NCBI RefSeq assembly: GCF_036324505.1
Contig: NC_086360.1
Span: forward strand, 8,724,293-8,788,292
DNA length: 64,000 nt
Direction of reading: 5' to 3'
DNA from: Eleginops maclovinus
Lineage: Eukaryota; Chordata; Actinopteri; Perciformes; Eleginopidae
In this document: positions 1 through 13,407 of the stretch, one piece after another
Numbering within the stretch: position 1 is the first letter of the stretch
How the letters are laid out: the number at the start of each line of letters is the position of its first letter
Program-made: the position numbers and the translations under genes
The notes under the pieces: generated by a model
What the model was told of the DNA's origin: nothing
Databases searched by the model: none
What the model saw: the letters and a program-made list of their open reading frames with translations, nothing else

Positions 1-1931
1 AACTTCAGCAACACTTGGAATATACCAAACAACTTAATTGTTAGACAAACAAGTTTCGGCTTGTGGCCTTGATCAGGGTCATTATGCCAGAAATCCTTTT
101 GTTACAGACCAGTTTGTTCACCGGATGAAAAATAGAGTTGACAGCTCAATCTATTATTAAGGGACTTTAATTATTTGTTTTAAATTCTGAACTCAAATGA
201 TTCCCAGATGGTATCAGTTCCAGGTTACTTGTGTTGAAACCAGAGTCCTCAAAAATAAGCTAAATTTAGTACACTTCACTCACTTGTGATGAATTTTCAT
301 TTGCATTAATGATTGACAAGATGGCAAAGCATTTTTTTGTAGGGACAGAACATTTAAAAAAAAAATGAAAAGGTCAATTGATAATGACATCTTTAGTTAC
401 ACATGGCCAGCATTACTGCACTATATGTCTCACTGTTGTGACATAAGATAAAAATAATTGTAAATTGACTATTGACTACCTTTTAAAGAGTGTTACATAC
501 CGGAAGAACTTTTTGTTTTAGTGTGGCTCTTTTCAGCTTGCACTCAAATGTTTCACAATGTACCCTTGCAAAATTTGATTGACAAAGAGTGAAACTGTGA
601 GGGTGAAGTCCTCAAACATTTGCCAAGACAAAGATGCTTTGATGTGCACGGCAGGAGCTCCTCTCAACACTGTGCTGTATAACCAAGAAAAACTTGTTAC
701 TCCACTGTCTTTTTCTGCAGAAAAGGGACTTTGCAGATGCTGTGAAACTTTGCCTTTGTAGGACAGTGCCTGCAGAGGAAATGCTATTTTTTAATAAAAT
801 TAATGTCAAGAATAATGATAAGAATGGTAAAGTTAAACCCAGGAATAAAGAAGGTGATCAATCCATTCAAACAATCACATGTCCCACATTCTATCTTGAG
901 GAATCCAGTTTATTCACATTTCCAACATTATGTATGGCTTTAAGGTGCTATTATCACAACATTTCATAAGATTTTGATGAAGTTATTTTTTACTTTTTAT
1001 TGCCTTTAACTTTAAATATAACCTCACCAGGTACTGAGTTTTCTGTCTTTCGAACTCATTCCTCATTTCTGTGTAAAGATTACTTTTAATTACTCTTTTC
1101 TTTAAGCACCTGTACACTTTTGTTATTTTCCTTAACAAAGGTTTTTTTCTATTAAGTTTTTTTACACTCTAGTATTTTTACTTTAAATATAATCTCCCAG
1201 ATCTGCCTTTTGTTTTCTTTGGCTGCCACTATAGCGATAAGTGGTATTTGCAAGTTTGTTCTGAGGACTTATTTCACCAATCATTTTTTAACATTAAGAA
1301 GATAGGACCTCTTTACAGGATATAAATAAAAACACTGTACTGTACGTTTTCAGTTTGATTTTATTTCACGCATTGTTACTGTGACTGACAACACAAAGAT
1401 ACTTTGTGGTAATTAAACTGTTATTTGTCATTAACCTGTCTATGCTCAACTTTCAAGTGGCATGATGTCTAGCTACCTCACTTACAGTAGGTTATAATTT
1501 AATCTATTAAAACATTTAAGGGAACGTGTGATTCTGTCACCATGGAACAATAATCTCAACACCATAGGCATCAGCTCACTGTGGCAAGCTAAACAGCCAC
1601 ACCTTGAAGACATTAAAACAAAGTAGTTATGTGTTTGGCCCAAGGTTTTACGACCAAACATTGAAGAAAATTTGCAATGCTGAGATATTGCCTTCATTAA
1701 GAGAGATTTATGAAGCTGCTAAATAGCGTTTTGAAGTTGTGGGACACCTGAGTAGACGTCAAAGCTAGTTTTTAATGAATCTGACCTGATATCCATTTCC
1801 AAAGTTTCTCTTGTTCAACCATTTGGGATGAAACTGAGGAGTCCAAGGGTCAGTGCTTTACATGGCTTTACACAAAAGTCATTTTTTCTTTCACTCTGCT
1901 TCGTTCAAGTATAAGCTGTTAAAAGTACAGT

Positions 1932-2525
1932 TTAAAGGTGCCATAGAATGAAAACTGTATTTACCTTGGCATAGTTGAATAAGGAGAGTTCAGTACATTG
2001 AACTGACATACCGTGAACCTCAAACACCATTGTTTCCTCCTTCACGTGTAAATCATGAATATGCATCACAGCGGTTAAACGGGCGAATTACAACAATCCC
2101 TGGATGTGACGTAAAACACGGTAGTCCAGCCCCAGCATTTGCATACACCAGCTACTGGAAACACTAACGCTAACACTTACCACTCCGTAACGTTGCTCTC
2201 CAATATCCGACCAACTGGCTGTTCTTCAAATTCATCGGTTTCCTCCTCCGATAAAGGCTCAGACATGTAAGGTTGGATGCCAATAGCCTCCATGGTTCAT
2301 CTCTCACATTTTCGCGAACTTCACTTACTTCCTAGGGCTCTGAGGCAGCCATGGATTGCTCCTTGTAAACCAGCCAATCAGAGCAGAGCTCATCATAATT
2401 ATTTAAATGAGCCACCAAATAAGGCAATTCAGCTTGTTTCATTCTAGCAACCAAATCATAGGGTTATAAATGGGCCTGTAAAAACACATCTGGACATTTT
2501 TTGGATCAACCAAAGTTCTATACCT
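1932..2525. repeat. Non-autonomous DNA transposon (MITE), TTAAAGGTGCCATAGAATG type
   Basis: The left end reads TTTAAAGGTGCCATAGAATG, followed by the stretch about a gained-and-lost ORF-free body, TTTACCTTGGCATAGTTGAA. I recognise this as a very common dispersed fish repeat. The right end is decayed: AAAGTTCTATACCTT near 2512 resembles the expected inverted end. Copies of this family usually sit in TTAA sites. The right boundary is approximate. Confidence 0.6.
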
Positions 2526-3379
2526 TCTTTGAAATATACCCTTCATATTTCTCCTTATTATAAGCAAACTTGACGCTTCTTTAACCCACATTTGACAGAT
2601 GTTGCTAACTTATAACTTAACCTATAAGGCAATATACCTCACCATTATTGGCCCAGCCCATTTGTATATTTTTCTGTATGTGGCCCACTGTGAAAACTGT
2701 TTTTCTGTGTTACTGTTATCCTTGGTAAATGCCTTAAATGATTATTCAATTGTCAACATTGACTTTTTATTTAGTTTCTTTTATTGACTAATTGATCAGT
2801 TGTTTCTGCATCGAGTCAAGACTAGTTAGATTAGTCAAGATCAGTTGGGGCAATACCAGAGCAACGAAAAAGACAAGAAGACCAACAACTAGAATAAGCA
2901 CCTCATTGTGTGGACTAATTGATTGATTTTGGATCCTCTTGTTGATGAAGATAATTACCTGTCTCTACATCGCCCCAGGTTCATCCAGCTGATGAAAACA
3001 CTATATAATTGTAGAATAAACGTAGGCGTCTTTTTCAATTTGACAGCAAAAGTCAAACGACTGAATGAATGCCTGACACAAGAACAATTGCAAGTTGAAA
3101 TAAGAAAGAGACAGACAAGCTGAACATGTTGTACATGTGGTCTGGAAACCATGCGCAGACTGAATCACCATGGCCCTGCCTCGTGGCTGTTGTGGTTGCC
3201 TAAACCAGGGATGCTTTCAGGATCTGTTATTGCAGTATTCACCTCATTCTCTGTCAATGTTTTCAAAAGGCAGAATATTTCCCCTAGGTGGTCTTCGAAC
3301 AGCTTTCTCCACAACCAACCCTCCTAACCAGCATGAGGCAGGTTCAGGCATCACTGAGTGGGGAATGGTGTGTGTGTTG

Positions 3380-3380
<1 letters not shown>

Positions 3381-3420
<40 letters not shown>
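3381..3420. repeat. (TG)n microsatellite
   Basis: A run of TG dinucleotides, interrupted by TATG near its end. Confidence 0.9.
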
Positions 3421-4786
3421 TTCCTGTACTTTTGACAGGGTAAGAACAGGTCAGAGATTTAGACCTTCAAAGTGAGGACATTTTTCAGAAGTGAGCTCAT
3501 TTGGGCTCCTGTAGGTTCAGATCATGAGGATTAAGGTCGGGGTAAGGTCAGTCGTGGTGTGCTGGTGGTTAAATGATTGTTTTTTCGTGTTTATGTTTTC
3601 ACACAAGTTTATTAAATTCGAAAAGAAAGGAAAATAATAAAAAACTGAGCTTAATTCTTGTTGCGTTAAAACAAAACAAAAAAGGTCAAACATGATCCAA
3701 AAAGCTCATCATGTGGTTCCTCATAAAAGTACTACATTCATAAAGAGCTATAGTTCTTGGAAATTGTGTGCGTGCAACTAGTGTCCAGAATTAGCTTCTT
3801 GGCCTCACAGCCCCGGCTTGTAAATTAAACTATTACCTCGCAAGATTATTACCTTCAAACCAAATTAATTACAGACTTTTCTTAGGAATAGGCCAAGCAG
3901 CTTCTTTTGAAGAGCGGTTTTATGTATCGAATTACGAGGTCTACTTTGAAACCTGCGTATTTATACATTGTACGTTTTTGTCTTTATTTGTATTTCTTGC
4001 CACTGACCTCAACAAAGGGATTACGTTTTGTTATTATGAGACTTAAAACCCATACACAGTCGGAAGAAAGAGAGATTTGAACGGCACTTCATATTTGGAG
4101 AAGCAAATAGGTAGCCTGAGATGGATAAACGTTTTTGCAACATTACAAATGTAAATGTATTTGGAACTTGACAGGTGCCAATTATCAGCTGTCGGCTTGA
4201 CATGACGTGTCCCCTTTCACCTGCATTTGGCCCGTCCATCCCTGGTAAAGCTTTGAACACGCTCATTGTTATCTTACTCTGACCTCTGACCTTCTTAAAG
4301 CTCCACCCATACCTGCCCTCAGGGGAAATACCTGCCTGTAGTGATGTGAAGAAAACCTCAGACAGAAACTAGAGAGTAGAGACTCACAAAAACAAGTCAC
4401 GTGAAATCAGGTAGATGGAATCTCTCAACCTTTCTGTCTGGCTCGTTCCCTCTCTCGACATGGCTGGGGTTAAATCAGTTGGGGCCATTAGGGAATGAAA
4501 GGTATCGATTACGAAGCAAGTCCGTTGTGTAGAATGTTTACTAATGAGAACAAGTAGATGGCCGTTGTTTTGTGCCTGTGTTGGGAGAGAGGGGGAGATG
4601 AATATCGGGTCAACTTATTTAGCTCTTAGGAATGAGGGCTCACAGCCAAAGTTAGAAAAAGCATGTTTCTGAGCAGGTGCAATAAATTACATTTTATTAT
4701 TGGATAGTGTTCAGCTAGTGTAATGCAAGCTCACATTGCATGTTGTGTGTGTGTTGCCATTGTGTTAGGTATATAAAGTGATGACT

Positions 4787-4885
4787 CAACGCTACAGCCA
4801 TGCTAGCAGCTAGATGTACTATTCAGCAGTGCTTTGTGCTAAATGCTAACATCACCATGCTAACGTCCTCACAGCGACAATGCTA
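4787..4885. repeat. GCTAAC-rich dispersed repeat fragment
   Basis: Several imperfect ATGCTAAC/ATGCTAGC units (for example AAATGCTAACATCACCATGC) occur within about 90 bases. This word pattern is common in fish interspersed repeats. The family and limits were not determined. Confidence 0.4.
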
Positions 4886-6258
4886 CAGTTTGTTTGATGT
4901 TTCTCTGGCGAATTCCAAGCAATATGAGTACATTTTTGCTTGTGACATACACAACATCTTCAAAATAAACTTCCGCCTTCACTGGAAACATCTTGGTTAG
5001 GTTTAGGAGAAATGATTGTCGTTTGCGTTAAAAAATAAATACAGAAGCTGCGTGAGTTTAATACGTAATTACGTGACTAACGAATTGTTCTGGTCACATG
5101 CAGGACATGTCCAGTGTTTTTTTATTCTTCCCTTCTTCATACGTTTGCAATTACGTGAAATAAATATGAATTGATTTTGAGGAATATACACAAATTACTT
5201 TTACTCATCTATGAGGGCCACATTTTGTTCCATACTGTATGTGGGCCAGTGTTTCCTGAAAATACACAAAAAACTCTTAATCAATATTCTGTTGGGTAGA
5301 TGTCAACAAAATGTACTGACCACCATTCATGATCCCCAGAGGATAAACTCTTTTGGCTTTCTGATATGATCACTCCATTATCTGGCTTGTTGTGCTATCC
5401 TAAAACTACGCTCACAAGATGCAGTGTGTAATAGGCCAGTGGGCAGAAATGTTAATTAACTTTACAGAGCACATTGATACTCCCCGTTAAATACGATTCT
5501 TTGATTAATGAGTGCATGTCCTTTCTTCTTGCTGCACCGTCTTATCAAACAGTTACATGTTTACTCAAGATCTGATAAGGCTCTGAGGCTATGAGGCTCA
5601 GAGGCTAAGGCTATGCTGTAGTTCATTATTTTCATAGCCATTACTTGTGTTTGTAGCAGTAGATCTTATTTTCCCACGTATAATTTACGTATTCACAATT
5701 GTTTCAAACAATATTTCCTAACCCAAACATGTCAAAAAATGTCAATGCATTAATTTCTGTTCATGAATAAAGAAAAAAGCAGTACTTTACAAGCTTCCGT
5801 CTAAAGTGTAGCATAGTTTCTATAATTTGCAAACTGCACATACAAAGGGACTTCCCTGCTGTCATTGACATCCAGATAACCAGCACAACCTGCCATAGTA
5901 GACAAACAAGAAGTCAATCTCTTTGAATGTGAAGGATGATAAATGGACATGCAGCGTTGTGCGTATCTAATGCCTGAGGTGGCCACAAAGTGTCTGCTTA
6001 TCTTTTCATCTCCAAGTCGCCCCAGTATCAAGACATCTGGGACTGCAGACTATTTGGTCTGTCAGTGATACAGTGTGGGGGCCATTTTTCATCTCTTCCC
6101 CTCATTGTTCGGCCCAGTCTCTGAGGAGGCACTAATAATTCATTTAAAGCTCCGGCTCTTCCCTTTTCCCTCTAATTAGATGGTTAGTCACTCTCCCAGG
6201 GCCTCAGGCTGGGGCATTGATCTCCTCCATTTCAATCTTGTTGTAACATAGCCTATAC

Positions 6259-6396
<138 letters not shown>

Positions 6397-8747
6397 GTAT
6401 ATGAAATACCGTGGAGGCTCTCTCTGACACCCTCACACAGACCAGCAGCATCTTTTGAACATCCCACTTGCAGAGTCAGCCTGCAGGAAACAAACACTTC
6501 TCTCATTCTGTCCAATAATAAGCCCCTTATTGTCTAACGGTTCTCATTTACAGTCTGGATAATTTATGATCTGCATAGAAAAGCAAAGCATCAACCCCAA
6601 CAGAAACTCATAATAGCAACTCCCACCTCCTCACAAACAACAGACTTTCCAGAAATGTTGGTCCTGGGGGAGTTAGTGGCATATTTTTCTAATTTTCTTG
6701 TGTGTTCAGTCAACAAGACTAATCACAGGCTAGATGAAACGCAGCAGCTGTATTTGTTTATGTATTGAATATACTGTACTACAAAAGGGGTAATACATGG
6801 AGCCGAGACACAATAAAAGGCAGACAAACCGAGGACTAAAGGCAGAGAGACACAACGTGATGAAAAATCACTGACTGTGTTAAGTGTTGTTTCCTTTTAC
6901 AGTGTGTTGCATTCCTGGGAAGGCAAGATTCCACGAGGTGCATGTTTGTGTATGTGCATCAGATTCAAATTGTTAACCTGCTGGCGGTGCATTAATGGGT
7001 TGTTGGGAGTGTTTCCGAGGCTCCAACATACCTGTGTTTTAAATTACTCCCATTAAGCCTTTTTAGCACTTAAGGAATGTGCTTATAAAATGTTGATTCT
7101 CCTCTTTTGAACTCTCGGCTTTAACATCCCTTCTCCATTGTGGAAGCACTAATGACTTTTTCTGGTTAGATTATAATTGGATGTTGATGAAGCAGTGGAG
7201 CTGCTAAATGGATGATTTTCGACTCATTAAATATTAAGTTGAATTGTATCGATTGTTTGCCTGAAATAATTATTATGGATTTTTCTCATGCTTCTACCAG
7301 AGATACCTATCAGAGATCTTTAGATGCAATTGATATCAATTTAATCAAATTCTATCAATGTTCAATCTCTGAGACGGCAACTCAGTGTGAGAAAATTATC
7401 CAAAAGAGACACCAGTGTGTACAAGGCTAATGTGGCACAAAAAACACATATTTTGATGATTTGTATGTAACACCGTCAAAAGGCAAAGCATGTGATTTTG
7501 GACACTGAAATCAGAGCAAATATTGTATCATCACTGAAGGATTCAGAAATGCTGAAAAAAGAAATGATGTTTTCTTCACGCTGCTTGCTGCATCCATTTG
7601 AGATACCACACATTGCAAACATCTTCAGGTGTTACAGTCTGCCTCTCTCGTCTGTGTGAAAATGTTGATATGACATTAGAACTGCAACTAGCAACAACTT
7701 TATCATTTTCTAATTTAATAAAAATGTAATCCTAATTTAATCCTGTAGTCTCTTCTTTAGGGAATAGAAATATTATATGGCCTTATCCTTATATCCAGTG
7801 CCAGACACAAAATAGAATAGTTTTCAAAAGCACACTTTGCATAATAAAAAGAACAACTTGCAATTGACTTAATTAGTCTTGTGTGATAAATCTTATCGGA
7901 GGAAATGTTAATTTCCGCCAATATTTCCTTTTAAAACCTTCATCTGCTAATAGCAACAACGTGCCAATGTCATTGTGCATCCCTAGTTCCCATAGTGTTA
8001 TAATCATATAGCTTGTTTTTTTGGAGCAGCAGTCAAAACACAAAAATGTTGAGTTTATCATACACGCCAGAGACAACCATCAAACCCTTGAGGAACCAGA
8101 TCCAACAAAGGTGTGGCATGCTTGCTTGAAAAATGGCAGCAATTACCAATTATTAAAATAGGTGGCGAATCATCCCTCTGTCATCAAATCAACAAGTATC
8201 TTTAGAATACAAGCTAAATTGTTGTTCAAAAGAGTAAACAACTGTGATTGTATTTCACCATGACTGTTATCATTCATAATGGAAAACCCCACGCCATCAG
8301 TTACTGAGACAAGCCACTGTGACGATATCTACTTCCTGATCTGTGTGGGAGCTATCAGCCAGCCCCTTCATACTGACCTTTCATGCTCCCACATCCAGAA
8401 CATATCAGGCGCCAACTGATAGTTGACTCAGAGAACAAACAAGCAACGACATCAACAAAATCACCTGACAGGAGCCCTCCCCCCAAATAATGAATATGAA
8501 TGACTATAGATGTCTGTAAAGTGAGAAAAGGAGAAGAAAGGAAGAACTTTATAGACTTCATTCAGCCAATATGTCAGAAGACTTGAGGTTATAAATCAGA
8601 ATTATTCAAATGTAAAATAATGGTTACATATCTTCTTCAGCTGTTATTGTATTGTGTTGGTATCAAATAAAGAGCCTGTTGTATTAGTGTCAATATGATA
8701 AACATAAACATCCAATATCTAACATTAAAGGGGCCTTTTAATGCTTA

Positions 8748-8766
8748 TTGCCCCCCCTCCCCCCCA
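8748..8766. repeat. Poly-C tract
   Basis: A C-rich run interrupted by single T residues, next to GGGGCCTTTTAATGC, which resembles the MITE end sequences seen elsewhere in the window. Confidence 0.6.
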
Positions 8767-10797
8767 TAAAAACCTTTAAAAAACAAACAAAGTACATGTT
8801 TGTGGACACATTTCAGTTGGTATTGAAAAGGTTTTAAAGTGTTCCTCTGCTTTAATGTCGGTGCTTTATTATATCTATTTTCAAGCCCTAAGGCTGTTGT
8901 ATCTACATTTATTCATTGTCATCACGGCTTCTCTTTTAGATTATAGGATTAGGACTGACTGTGAAAATAGCTTTTCTAGTGAAATCCTCCAGTGTTTCAG
9001 CTGACATTACGAAGAACAGACTTTAAAGGTCCCTTGTTGCTTAAGGCTCCGTATTCTTTCTCTGTCTCCCTCTCTTACCTCATCTTTTAAGTGGAAATAT
9101 GTGGCACTCTGTTCTGGGTGGTTACAAGCGAGCTGCTCTGGCTGCTCAGAGTAGATCTATTTTGAAAAGAGAGACACCCAGCCCTATTACAAAGAAAACA
9201 TTGTTTTTAAACTCTATCTCTTGCTCTCCCTGTATGTATTTTTTGAGATTGCTTTTGCTGTTTACCCTCTAGATGTCAAAGAAATGTATAACTGTAATTA
9301 TGTTTCCTTGTTGTGTCTGCTGCGTCAACAGAGGTGTCTCCTTCTCTCTGCTGCACAGACACTTGTGAACTTTGTTGTTTTGCCAGCAGCCTCCTGTCTG
9401 CAGTGCACTGTGTTTTGCATTGTGGGAAGGCTACCTGACTGCTCTTTTCCGAGCTAATGCAGCAGGCTCCCGTGTTTGTGACGAGTCTGGCTGCAGTCAA
9501 GCCTTATTTAGCTCCCTGTGTGATGTTTCTTTTTTTTCTCACCTTTTTTTTCACTTGCTGGAGTCTCCCCATCCCGCTGTGATCTCCTGAGGTTTTCAGA
9601 GGTCTAGTCTGGGCTGACTGGAGCATTTATGCACCTTGTGTTTCCTCCATTTCTCCCCTCTAGCTCGTTAAAGTCTAAATTCCTCCAACAGCTTTGAAGT
9701 GAACGTGTTTGTGTGTTTTTTTCATTTTATTATACTTGGAGATATTTGTACTTGTTGGGCCTGCAAAGCAGATGTTTTGAAGGAACAATGCTTTGCTCAG
9801 GAGATTTCATAAAATGTTCTAACTGCTTTTTTGATAAACACTACATGCAGAGAAGGTGCAGAGCTGAAGCTGCTGCCCTCTTTGTGTCCAGTCCTTAAAA
9901 ATCTCCAGTAACTGGTGTGATACTATCCCATCGCCTGCTGCTATTCACAGCCCCTGGGACGAGAGGAGGACAAAGACTGATAAATTGACTGTAGTCTGCA
10001 ATCATCTTGTCAAAGCGAAATGAAAAAGTAGCACTGCTGCCTTTAATCTGCTTGTTAAGCCCTGCAGTAGCATTTTCTCCTCTGCTTTTCAAAACTCCAT
10101 TGAAGTGGTACCTGCTTGCATTGCTCTGAGAGTTACAGGTTCCTTACCAGGTGTTTATCCCCCCCTCCCCAACATCCACCCCTGCACACTCCACTGGGGT
10201 TAATCCAGTGTATACTTAAGTCATGAATGAAAGAAACTGCTGTCACAGCACTGTCCTGAAGTACCTCGAAGATTCTTATTGCTTTCGTGTTTACCTTGAA
10301 AATGTCATATAATCTGCAAGTGTGCACCATGGAGTATCGCTAAATGATTCAAACAACCATATAAATCCATGTATAACGCTTTGGCACGGTTGGGAACATT
10401 GTACGTGATTTATTGCTGGTCTGAGGGAGTCTGAGGACTTTGTCTTGAAATATTGAGCCATATGTCAAACACAGTTCAGCGCAGTGTGGAGCCCTCAGCG
10501 GCCATATCTGGTCATTTCACTTCAGTCTCCTTCTTCACTTTTCCATTCTCTGGTGGACATTCTTGTGGACAACAATTTGCGTGGAATCCGAAACATGTCA
10601 CCCTTTTCCCCCCAAAGCCTTTGTGCCTCACTCTTACATAAACAGAAAGAGTCTTCAGCATCTGTTGTGCATGTAGAGGCTTTCGTGCCAGCAAGGAAGT
10701 TGACATTGGAATCAACCCCCCCAAAACATTGCACATGTGAGGTCTTTATCAGAGTTACTTCAGTTTATTATGGCAGTTTTGAGTGGATCCCCTCTAT

Positions 10798-11136
10798 AGA
10801 GGGCTGGGTGATAAGACAATAAATATAGATCATTTCATATTTTGATAACAATTTATATCATGATAAACCATGTTTCTGGTAATTCATTTAATAAATAGTC
10901 CATTTGAGATAACTGCATTGTGAAATTTTACTTTTTATTTTTTATAAAATTCAAATAAAAAATAGGGAGTATTCTTTCCTCCAATTCTTTCATTTTTAAT
11001 GCAAAGTGATCAACAGTTTGAAGTGAAATTGTTGCGATGCATATTTACAGCTAAATGTGCTTTTTTAAAAGTATATCCACAATTTCATGATTCCATTGAC
11101 AAACAACATATTATATGAAATGATAGCCCAGTCCTA
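10798..11136. repeat. hAT-like non-autonomous element with AGGGCTGGGTGATA end
   Basis: The left end AGGGCTGGGTGATAA and right end TAGCCCAGTCCT are inverted relative to each other, around an AT-rich body of about 340 bp. The GGGCTGGGCGATA-type terminus is familiar from fish hAT-derived repeats. I could not see an exact target-site duplication, so the family assignment is tentative. Confidence 0.5.
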
Positions 11137-13282
11137 GATCAACAATTATTTTAGAAATATTCAAATTGCATGCTAATCCCTTCCAACGGATTCCAAAATG
11201 CAATCAGGACACGCTTGTAAATAATCTTGTTTTTCTGTTTTTTTCTGCATCAGTTGTTCACTGGTGGGAACCTGCTGATATCAGGCGAGCAGCTTTCAAT
11301 ATGCAAATGTATGACAGGAAAAGACACACAACAACGAAAAAGCTCCAGAGATCTTCAGTTTAGGACAGAATATAAAGAGCCGATACAGAATCAGGAGACA
11401 AAAAGCTCCATGGTCTCTGAGCTTGTTGTCAGACTTTGCAAGGATCCACAAAGCGAGACTCCATTGTTGCACCAACAGACAGGACATGCTCCTGTGTAAT
11501 ATCTAACTTATGATCAAATAGTGTCTTTGTGGGGAGATGGCATCACTGAGTTTTCTGTTAAATGAAACTTGCATACATATTTAAAATACACAAATATGAT
11601 CAAATCTTCAGACTTACTCAAAGAAATTCACCGTCTTTTGTTTCTGGATGTTTTGAATTAAAAGTTGTAGCACTGTTTTAGAATAGAATAAAAGTATTTG
11701 AATCGTATGGATTGGTCTTGGAATATTTTACTCATTTTGTGTTTACATGCCTCAAGAATTGAGGAAGCATCACACTTGGAGCTCTGTATTAAAGCAGGTT
11801 AGTGCCTGAGTTAGACCGCACTTGAAAAAAAGAATAAGGATGTTTTGTAATGTCACATGCTTCTGATTTTTTATGTCTCAGACCAATAATGAAAGCTATT
11901 TTGGTCACAGTCTTTGCTCTTGTCTTTTCATAATGAGCTTTTTTTGTCCCCTACGGTCACATGGCATCAATTCCAATTAGACTGAACATTTTTGGGGGGA
12001 GATTCTTCATACTTGCGATGGAAATGACTTTTGATTGTGATTTTACTTCTGTTTGTCAAATTTGTTTAAACTCAGAAACGTGAAAATTAAACAAGATTAA
12101 GTCGGTTTGAATCACAATGAAAAACAAACCACGCATGGGATATACTGTAGACTCCTCATATTGCTTGGCACTTCCTTAATTATAAAGCTGAATTTAAAGG
12201 CTTTTGGATGTTTAATCACCAAACATTTTTTTAATTAAATATTGCATACTATTTGAAGAATACAAAGTGGATTAAAGGAGGCAGGTGGAAAATATGATCA
12301 GGAAAGGTGTCAACATCCATCTTCCATTTGTGTGGTCTCTGATTGTTGGCCTATTTGTGTCAAACATCCCTAGGGCTCGCCTCACAAACATTTTAGAGTT
12401 GAGTAGTTATTTATATGATGGGCTGCAACAACGGTTACAACCAAGAGGGTATAAAAAAGTAAAACTCAGAAGTAAAAGTTGATGCTGCTTTCATTGTTTT
12501 ATGAAAATTAGACCAAAGTTTGTCCCAAGTAGCACTCTGAAACTGAAAACTGAAAATCATTCATTTTAGCTCATGCACTAATCTCCCTTTCATGCTCTTA
12601 AGGGGTTAAAATTAAACCTGCTTTTAATGTAGATCTAAGGTGTTGGACTTGGCCTCCTTCCAGACTTTGCCATTAGTCAAATACCTTCTGGAAAGGCGCT
12701 TCATAAAAAAGAAAGAAAAGAAAACACATAAAATTTAGGAAATATGATTTGTTGCCGCACCCGCAGTCACACATGTAAAAAATGTTAAATCCAGAAACTG
12801 ATGCAACTTGCGCTCCCTTCTGATACTGTACATTTTCTAGAATCCAGCTCCCTTTTGCTAGGACTCAAACATTCCTGTCCCTTTCACCCCTCCTCCCGTC
12901 CCTCTCTCCAACTCCTCCTCTTCTTTTCTTTTCTTTAGAAGCCAAATTGTTGTCTTGGCAAATCATACCAAAACATTCACACAGAGGTCTAAGATTCTTT
13001 TCGAGTGTGTCACTTGGGATTGTTATTTTGTTTACCTAAATTGTTCAACTGGAGGCACATGACTGTTCAAGGAATGCAGGGTATGATTTGTTTCTTAAAA
13101 TACAGAATAGAGACTGATTCATACAATAATTCTAAAAGGAAGCCTGGATATAACACTCACAATGACAAAAAACACCCTCATTGTTGCACAGGAAATGCTC
13201 ATATTTAGCATGTCAGATAAAATGCATCTAAGTTGTTGTGTGTAACTGGTCATTTTTTCACCCTCCACTTTTCTCCCTACAG

Positions 13283-13407
13283 TGCCTGGGAACTTGGGCT
13301 GCTTCAGAGACAGCGGTGACCCGCCCACTCTGTCCGGTACCAGCGAGACCTCCAACAAACTCACCATTCAGAACTGCATTAGCTTCTGTAGGAAGCAGAG
13401 ATACAAG
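13283..13407 (+). CDS. kremen1: kremen1 exon: first half of WSC domain
   Basis: The acceptor CTCCCTACAG precedes TGCCTGGG and the donor is ACAAG|GTGAGA. The exon starts with two bases of a split codon and ends in phase 0. It encodes PGNLGCFRDSGDPP through CISFCRKQRYK, the N-terminal half of the WSC domain with three cysteines. Confidence 0.93.

Noticed and set aside
10484..10822. 112-codon plus-strand frame
   Set aside because: No domain, mixed with competing frames on the other strand, and ends inside a hAT-like repeat.
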